Source: Cryptomeria japonica (lineage: Eukaryota; Streptophyta; Pinopsida; Cupressales; Cupressaceae). Taken from it: a stretch of DNA of 64,000 nt. A program made the translations under genes and the position numbers. Below are positions 57,280 to 64,000 of this stretch, piece after piece. The notes below the pieces were generated by a model. The model was not told the origin of the DNA. It did no database searches and was given only the letters and a program-made list of their open reading frames with translations. Each line of letters begins with the position of its first letter. Position 1 is the first letter of the stretch. The stretch lies in assembly GCF_030272615.1 (NCBI RefSeq), contig NC_081405.1:25624272-25688271 (forward strand). Direction: 5' to 3'.

Positions 57280-59773
57280 TATTTTTGGTGCCCACCGTGG
57301 GGCTCAAGCCCACGAATACAAGATTTCTAATGTTTCTTGAACAAATTTAATGTTTGTTTTTTATAACTAATAAACATGTGTTAAATTTCCAAATAAAAAT
57401 CTTTCTTTTTGTCTGTTCTTCTATGACAGTAAAAAATGGTCTTTGTTTGGAGGGCATAACTTTTTATTTAACAGTTGGATCTAAATCAATTTTTGATATG
57501 TTGTTCAAAAACCAAATATTATACATTTTCACTGAAGATATTTTCCTAAAGATATCAGGTTTGAAAGTTATGAATGACAGAGTGCAGTACTATCATTTTA
57601 CTTATTCTTTTGTGACAGTAAAAAATGGTCTCTGTTCGGAGGGCATAAAGTTTTATTGAACTGTTGGATCTAAAAAAAAATTTAAATGTTGTTTCAAATC
57701 GAGTTTTCCACATGTCCACTGAAGAGATTTTCCTAATTATGTTTGGTAAAAAATTTATAAATGACAGAGTGAAGTAATATCAAAACTGTCATAACTAGGA
57801 TAGTCATAAAAAATGGAAATTCTTGTTAGATTAGTTTAATTTACAGTTTCCATGCTAGAATTTTCTTTTGATGATTTTTTTTAATGTTATTTTGGCAACT
57901 AATTTTGGGCTTTTAATGTTTGTAGGTTCGCTTGACAAAGAATTCGATCATTAAACATACACTTGCCAAAGATTATAAACTCAAACTACTGATATCTTTG
58001 TTTTGTAGGTTGCCTCCGAAGATACAAACAAACATTTTGTTTTCTTAATCTTTTTAGGAACACTTCAATTTCTATAAGGGAAAGATCTTTGTTTTACGTG
58101 TTTTTGGGAGAAATCTAGAGTAGGAGAGTATGCTCTGGTCCATCTGGATAATCAGAAATCTAGACCTTGAGGTTTTTTCTATTAGAGTTTGAGATCTGTT
58201 GATACCTTTAGAGGGTCTACCTCCTGAGAAGCCCCTAAGGCTTGGTGAGAGGGAGCGACCTAAGTGAGTCCAACCAAAGCCAAGAATCCAACTCACTATA
58301 ATAAAACACTTCTGGGGTGAAAGTCCCAGGAGATAGAATAATCGGTGACATTGCTTCATTTATGAGAAGTGTCTCATGTTGAGCATCTTGTAGGGCCTCA
58401 TGGTCTAAATCACGCTTGCGTAACTACATGGTTTCAACATCCTGCTAGGTTTTGTATCTAAATCATGCTTGCGTGATAGTCATGGGGTCCTTTCAAACAA
58501 AACCCTTACTAAGAACTATAAGATATAGGCTACCTGATTCACCTCCAAAAGGGGGATAATCTTTGTGCAAGAGAGATAGTAACTCTCCCAAGACACTTGC
58601 CATATCATGCCCCCATTAGCATTTGGAGTTGGCTAATACAGCGTTGAGAATCCATTGCATGAGACTCAGTGGCCGTATTCTGATTAGCTATTGGGTGTGT
58701 ACCTAAGTCAACAAGCAAATATTTTCTTCTCTAAGCCAACTTCTATAGGGTTAGCGTGTTGTGATTGAATTATTATATATCTTACATGTTTTCTATGTTT
58801 TCATCCCTGAAACTAAAACTGAAATACTAAAACTAGAGAAAAAAATCAACAACTCAGTGATAAACTATCTATGTCCAAAACTGGTCTCCGTCAAACATCA
58901 AAAACTTAGTCCTTATGAAAAACTGGTCTTTGTCAGTCATTGAAACTCTGTCTGTTAGAATCTTGTCTCTGTCCAATCCTCTATCGTATGAGTCTGCTGA
59001 ATTGTCATTATGCTACATATCTATTGTCATACAAGTCTTCATTGATCTTAATAGTTTGTTGTCTGGATATGTAAAATCCATCGTACAAAACTACACAACT
59101 ATCGTCTGGCCTTTTACAATCTGTCGTACAAATATACATCACAATCAATAGATTATCGTTTGGAGTCTGCCCAACTGTCATACGAAATCAGGTAGTAACT
59201 TGTATGAAAAACTCTCTATCATCTAAGAGCTATTAAATTGTCATTTGGGTCATAAAACTCTGTCATATGAATTCCTGATTTTATTAGTCCCGAATAGTCA
59301 AACTTGCCTAAACTAGTCTACAATGAGAATAAATCTGGTTAGCATCCTCTTGAGCATAAACAGTCTTGATAATGTACCCCTGCTGTTATGTTGCATGATT
59401 TTTTTGATCATCTCTTAGCTAGCTCAAACAACATCTTATCAAACCTAAGTTAACCTAGACAATGCCTTACATAGGATAAATCATTCCTGAAACCAGACCA
59501 GATCTTAGTTACTTCACTCAATCACTAAGTTAAACGAACAACTAGCTACAATTTGATCTTGACTTCTTCAACACATCTAGCTCTCGGTCCCGTCGATTGT
59601 AAATGCCTATTCAAACCAGAAGTTCTCACAACAAAATAGACAAAGGAAAATGAGCATCCTTTTCATAAAATGAAAATCCATTCTTTGTAGAGGAACTCGG
59701 CCTAAATAAACCTTCACTATCACAAATAACAGTTTATAATCTACCAATCTTTGATCAGACCCATCCTCCCACC
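57280..59773 (+). other. GypC primer-binding site and 5' leader
   Basis: TTTTTGGTGCCCACCGTGG at 57282 is the common plant gypsy primer-binding site form (usually TTTTTGGCGCCCACCGTGG). The leader has a 189-bp tandem duplication (57424-57790), the block shared with NonG (58115-58510) with two TAAATCA(C/T)GCTTGCG copies (58406, 58459), and at 58980-59275 a loose array of TGTCATACAAA/ATCGTACAAA motifs. No convincing ORF. Confidence 0.75.
57424..57790 (+). repeat. 189-bp tandem duplication in the GypC leader
   Basis: TGACAGTAAAAAATGGTCT begins at 57424 and again at 57613. Both copies include GGAGGGCATAA, GTTGGATCTAAA, CACTGAAGA(T/G)ATTTTCCTAA and ATGACAGAGTG. The copies differ at many sites, so the duplication is old. 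Confidence 0.87.
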
Positions 59774-60860
59774 ATGTCTAGAGAAAGGAAAGAAAGACAA
59801 GCAACTAAACGAGATACTTATGACAACCTCAAAAATCATGTCACTAATAATGAGTCCTCATCAGACGAATCTATAGCATCCGAACCTTTGAAAACTAGTA
59901 TAATTAAATGTCTAAACGATAAGCATTTCCGAAAGATGATGAAAGTCATCATGGCTAGAGAAAAAGAAGACTATTTTCTAGAATTAGTGAAGCAAGGCGC
60001 CAAACTTCCTATCAATTATAACATTGAAACCCTCATCACTAAGGAGGAAGAGACACCTTTAAGCTTGGTAAACAAACGATTGTAAGCATTGAAAACTGAT
60101 ATCACATAACTAAAAAACAAAGATAAATCATCAAAGTAATATTCTCTAGACACAATATGTCCATTTCCATTTGACAAAAAACTTTACATGCCTCCATTTC
60201 CCTCAAAAGTAGAGATGCTTAAGTTTGATAAATATGATGGAAATGCAGATCCTCAAGACCATGTCAGAGAATTTTGTGCTTTATGTATGGAATTCATGCA
60301 CGAACAAACATACCTCATGCGCCTTTTCCCAAAAAGTTTAGGAGGGAAAGCTATGGAATGGTTTTCAAGCCTACCTATGGGAATAAAAACTTTTGAGGAG
60401 TTAATACAATTGTTTCTACAACAGGACTCCTATAACATTTGTCATCTAGTCACTATGATCAAACTTTGCAACACTAAACAAAAAATAGGAGAACCTTTTC
60501 TCACCTTTCTTCAACATTGGAGAAAGATGTTCTCTAGATATTCATGACCTATTCCAGATTATGAGAAAATGGATATCTTCATCAATAACCTGATCCCTGA
60601 ATTGAAATATAGTATCCAAATGCAAGTGCATCCTTCATTCAACAAAATGGTAGATAGTGCCATCAGAATGGAAGATGTGCTCACAAAGAAAGGAGATATA
60701 TCACTTTGGAAAGAAACATCGCAAGGTTCTAGTTCTAAAGAAAAGAACAAATATTGAAAATACGACAAAGATAACAATAGAAACATTGTTAATGACGGAG
60801 TGGTAGATACTGCTCAAGCAAAATCAAAATCCACAATATTTAACCTGGCTAGTGGCACAC
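59774..60860 (+). pseudogene. GypC gag, N-terminal and central part
   Basis: ATG at 59774 (MSRERKERQATKRDTYDN); one frame with stops near 60083, 60107, 60137, 60545 and 60755. Residues after 60188 form the Retrotrans_gag domain: KFDKYDGNADPQDHVREF, LFPKSLGGKAMEWFSSLP and then the Q...FLTFLQHWRKMF segment. Gag builds the particle and recruits RNA. The frame runs into the solo LTR at 60861 and resumes at 61925 without loss of phase. Confidence 0.88.
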
Positions 60861-61919
60861 TGTTGGTATTTTGGTATGGTTTTGTCATTGATGTCAACAC
60901 CTACTGAAAACTAGCACTTTGGAGATCCAACAACATTCACCGGCAAGCAAGTAACTATTGCACAGTTACTGGTATATGGTTCACTAACAGGATATAATGT
61001 TCACCGGTACCTAGAATGATATGGAAGACACTTGGTAATGTCAAAGACATCATGTGGACACTTTGATTTGAAGAATTGACCATTGGCATATTCATATTTG
61101 CATATTTTCTTTTACCGACAAATAGGTCCAAGTTATCTAGGGTTACACCAGTAGGTTTATCTTTTCCATATCAGCATGGCATGCTATGGAGATGATTTAT
61201 TATTGATGTAAATGCATTAAGCCGACATGTTTAATTGGTTATTGCATCGAATATTATATTGTATGTAAAATGATTTTATTGTAATATCTTGTAGAGCCGA
61301 CCTACTAAAATTGGTCTTAGGTTATGGTATAAATGTAAGATCTTATTTGTAAGATCAAGTGTGGATGCGAAAAAGAATTGAGTGAAGGTATATGTGAGAT
61401 TAAGTAGAGGAATACATGAAGACATCATTTGAAGGTGAAGCTAGGTTTTTGTATAAGCATATCAACATTACACTGGTACTAAATCTAGCATATGAAGATG
61501 CTATTTTGTGCAGTACATTCTTATTGGATTTAACCATCCAACTATAGTTAGTGTGACTCCTATTTTTGTGATTGAGCAGTGAGCTCTAGGCTGTTGGCCT
61601 TTCTACATGTGCAGACCCCATTTATGTACACTTACTATCTGCAGTAGTATCATCTGATTGTGGGTAAGGTTTCCCACCGTGGTTTTTCCTCTTACAGGGT
61701 TTCCACATACAAATATTGGTGTTATGTGTTGTGGATGACTTTATGTTTATGTTTCATGCATTAATCTTTACCAGTATAGCAATTTACTGTTAACACTGTC
61801 TACCAACATACTTAACTGGTTTACCGATATTAAGCATTAAGTTGGTTAATTGGTTTTTGGCTTGAATTTATTAGACAACTGATTCACCCCCCCCTCTCAG
61901 TTGTCTCCGGGACCTAACA
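60861..61919 (+). repeat. Solo copia-type LTR inserted in GypC gag
   Basis: TGTTGGTATTTTGG to GGACCTAACA, 1059 bp, flanked by perfect CACAC duplications (60856-60860, 61920-61924). TATA-like GGTATAAATG at 61326; hairpin GTGGG (61670) ... CCCAC (61687); GGTTTTTCC; GTGTTATG; C-run of eight near 61886-61893. No internal sequence. Confidence 0.95.
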
Positions 61920-61924
61920 CACAC

Positions 61925-62868
61925 AAGCACTCAAAGCAGCTGAAACTGCAGTGGAAAATCCTCCAAAAAAATCAAAAGAATGACTTAAAGAGAAACATTG
62001 GCTTTCAAAGCCTAAGCGTGATTTTACTCCTCTAGATGAATCATATGAATCAACTTTTAAAACTTTATTGGTAAATGATCTGATAACATTGCTAGACTTT
62101 TCTAGACCATATGATCTAGAAATTAAACTCAAATGGTGGAGATAAAATGAATACTGTGACTACCATCAAAACAAGGGACATAACACAAATAACTACATGA
62201 AACTCAAACATGAAATTCAAGATCTCATCGACGCTGGCAAAATCATTGTTGGAAATCACGTGACTAATGCTGATCATAAGGCCTTTAAAGAGCCCTTACC
62301 TACTTATGAACAAGGTGATTCCTCAAAATCAAAGGGAGGTGCTAAAGTCAATTATACCTACACTAACAATGACAATGTGATCAAAGTGGTTGAATCTTCC
62401 CAACCTGAATATTACAATGTGATCATAATCAAAGATAAACAAAATCAAGCACAAACTGCCAATTCTATGACCCACGCTCAAAAGAAGGTTACTCTCCAAG
62501 AAGCTAGTTCCTCAACCTCAGCTCAAAGAACATCAAACCTACCAACTCCTTCAAATAGACAAACAAACACAATCAAAGCCAAATCTAAACAACAGGCTTC
62601 ATCATTCTCTCCTGGTTATAGCATTGTCGAACAATTGAAAATAACTAACACTCAAATCTCCATTTTGGAACCACTTAAGATCTCTTTTGTTCATAGAGAG
62701 ATCCTAGACAAGGCTTTGCTTACTACTAGTATCCCTAAAGATTTAGACATAGATCGGTTTCAATCTATTGTGGGTCACCTGACTTTTCCTCATTACCTCA
62801 CTTTCTCTAAAGAAGATGATAACTCACTAATCACCTGCATAACCAACCATTACACATTGAAGCTATGA
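61925..62868 (+). pseudogene. GypC gag C-terminal part and gag-protease linker
   Basis: Stops near 61984 and 62143. EYCDYHQNKGHNTNNYMKLK is the zinc-knuckle-like motif of Tat Gag with the last Cys now Tyr; HEIQDLIDAGKI follows as usual. From 62197 to 62868 (223 codons, open) a Ser/Thr/Gln-rich linker leads to the protease. It ends at a stop after CITNHYTLKL; the frame shifts near 62880. Confidence 0.83.
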
Positions 62869-62893
62869 TCCATAAACAACGAGTAAATGTGTT

Positions 62894-64000
62894 TTGATAG
62901 TTGGAGATGTTGGGTTGAATATCTGTACCTACAATCTACTGACACAACTAGGATTTTCTGAAAATGTCATTGATTCAACAAAGAAAATAACAATCAAAGC
63001 ATATGATGAAGAAGAAAGAACCTCTAAAGGTCTGGTACTATTACCAATCAGGGTAGGACCTGTGGAAAGAGATTTCATCTTTTAGGTCCTTGACCTTCCT
63101 CTTTCATACAACATCTTACTGGGCAGATCATGGATTCACAAAATGAAAGAAATACCATCTACGTATCATCAGTAATTGTAATTTCCTTATAACAGAGTTG
63201 AAGTTAGTATTCCTGCTGATACAAGCTATACCTATAATGCATTAATGCAAAATGTTGATGCTTTTGTTCCTCATAATAGAGCAGCCTCTACAATTGAAAG
63301 TTCAGAGTCTTTGCTGAAATATTTAGAGAAGAAATTGAAAATCACAAACAGTGGCATGGATGGTTGCAAAATAGAACTTGTACTCTCACTAATGTCTCTT
63401 CCTCCATCACCAAGATAGTCAAGAAAACCATCAAAGGTTATGAAGCCACAAAATTCAATTCCAAAAGTCATTTATGATGGTCTCTTTATACAGTCCTCTA
63501 CTTCCCTTGCAGATGAAATAGAAGAGGATGTTGTTCTCAAATGGCTTTTCAAAGAAGATAGTGCAAAAAAAGAAATACGACATTGTGAGATTTCCCCGAC
63601 ATAATATGGTCCACTCTATAAGATGCTTCAATGCATGGGATATTCAGGTACCGGTCCTCTAAGCAAGTGTCAAGAAGGTATTGTTGAACATATTCAGTTA
63701 CAAACTAAGTCTGCACATGATAAAGATGGATTGGAATATGATCCAAGAAAGTCATCAGATCAAAAACATACTTCTCACCATCAATCTAAGTGGAGGAAAA
63801 AGGTACTACCTTCAACATCACATGAAATTAATACTCAACAAACTTAGGAAGAGTGCGACAATGAACAAGAAGAATTGCCAATCTAGAGAGAGGAAGAAAA
63901 TGGTAATCAAGTTCTGATTGTATCATCTATAACACTACAAGAAGTAAAAGTCCCAGAGGATATGAGAGAAGAAGTAGACAGAATCAGAGAATTGTTTGCA
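62894..64000 (+). pseudogene. GypC protease, G-patch-like segment and start of pol
   Basis: Aspartic-protease region: GLNICTYNLLTQLG and LDLPLSYNILLGRSWIH are typical of Tat proteases, but the catalytic DGGA-type motif reads VGDVGLN, so the Asp is displaced or lost. Stops near 63083, 63173, 63416 and 63602. At 63620-63690 MLQCMGYSGTGPLSKCQEGI fits a G-patch (glycine-rich RNA-binding motif), known in this place in Tat elements. From 63780 a charged spacer (EECDNEQEELPI, PEDMREEVDRIRELFA) matches the start of GypA. RT would follow outside the window. Confidence 0.82.

Larger units (their letters stand above)
56146..64000 (+). mobile_element. GypC, Tat-lineage Ty3/gypsy element (5' part)
   Basis: 5' LTR, primer-binding site, a 2.5-kb leader, gag, protease, G-patch-like segment and the start of the pre-RT spacer; cut by the window end. 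Gag is split by a solo LTR. Several stops and frameshifts. Its leader resembles that of NonG, and its last part resembles the first part of GypA. Confidence 0.88.

Overview
This window reads as repeat-dense nuclear DNA of a seed plant, most likely a conifer or other gymnosperm. That is inferred from the repeat style only: plant Ty1/copia elements with Sirevirus-like non-coding parts, plant Tat-lineage Ty3/gypsy elements, and no ordinary host gene. Almost every base can be assigned to an LTR retrotransposon, a solo LTR or a piece of one. Every pol reading frame is broken by stops or frameshifts.

Left part (1-22.4 kb). A nearly complete copia element (CopA, 1-6339, 5' LTR cut by the window edge) is followed by the 3' end of a second copia element (CopB, to 7409). 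CopB abuts the pol half of a Tat-type gypsy element (GypA, 7410-13122). A solo LTR with a perfect target duplication (9989-11044) splits the GypA RNase H. Next come a minus-strand LTR (15167-17711), a decayed plant-mobile-domain (PMD) gene fragment (minus, about 17.7-18.8 kb), the 3' end and LTR of another gypsy element (GypB, to about 20.4 kb), and a minus-strand LTR-like segment. That segment holds an unusual array in which GCGGGATAAG and its reverse complement alternate 14 times (21385-21940).

Central nest (24.1-53.9 kb). A copia element (CopC, 24125-53906) has been invaded in both LTRs at sites only 13 bp apart in LTR coordinates. Its 5' LTR holds a 16-kb minus-strand element (NonA, 24506-40577). 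NonA's own 5' LTR holds a 9.4-kb minus-strand gypsy-like element (NonG, 30787-40171). CopC's 3' LTR holds a plus-strand element (NonB, 46401-53105). The nested insertions have exact 5-bp target duplications (GGGTC, GCTTC, GGTGA); CopC has GATGA/AATGA.

The most unusual content is in the elements without polymerase genes. NonA and NonB share a two-gene layout: ORF1 is a coiled-coil protein with CCHC zinc knuckles, and ORF2 is a large protein with a conserved N-terminal region of unknown function and a charged coiled-coil C-terminus. They have copia-type LTR ends, primer-binding sites and polypurine tracts, so they look like parasites of CopA/CopC-type elements. NonG carries one long Gln/Pro-rich reading frame and no pol. 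Its 5' leader matches the leader of the gypsy element GypC at 56-64 kb, which suggests NonG uses GypC-like machinery.

Right part (53.9-64 kb). The rest of the host sequence of CopC ends in a gypsy-type LTR (to 54985). A broken copia LTR follows (55090-56145), into which GypC (LTR, leader, gag, protease, G-patch, start of pol; 56146 to the window end) is inserted. GypC gag is split by another solo LTR (60861-61919, duplication CACAC). GypC ends about where the homologous part of GypA begins, so the two together show most of one family.
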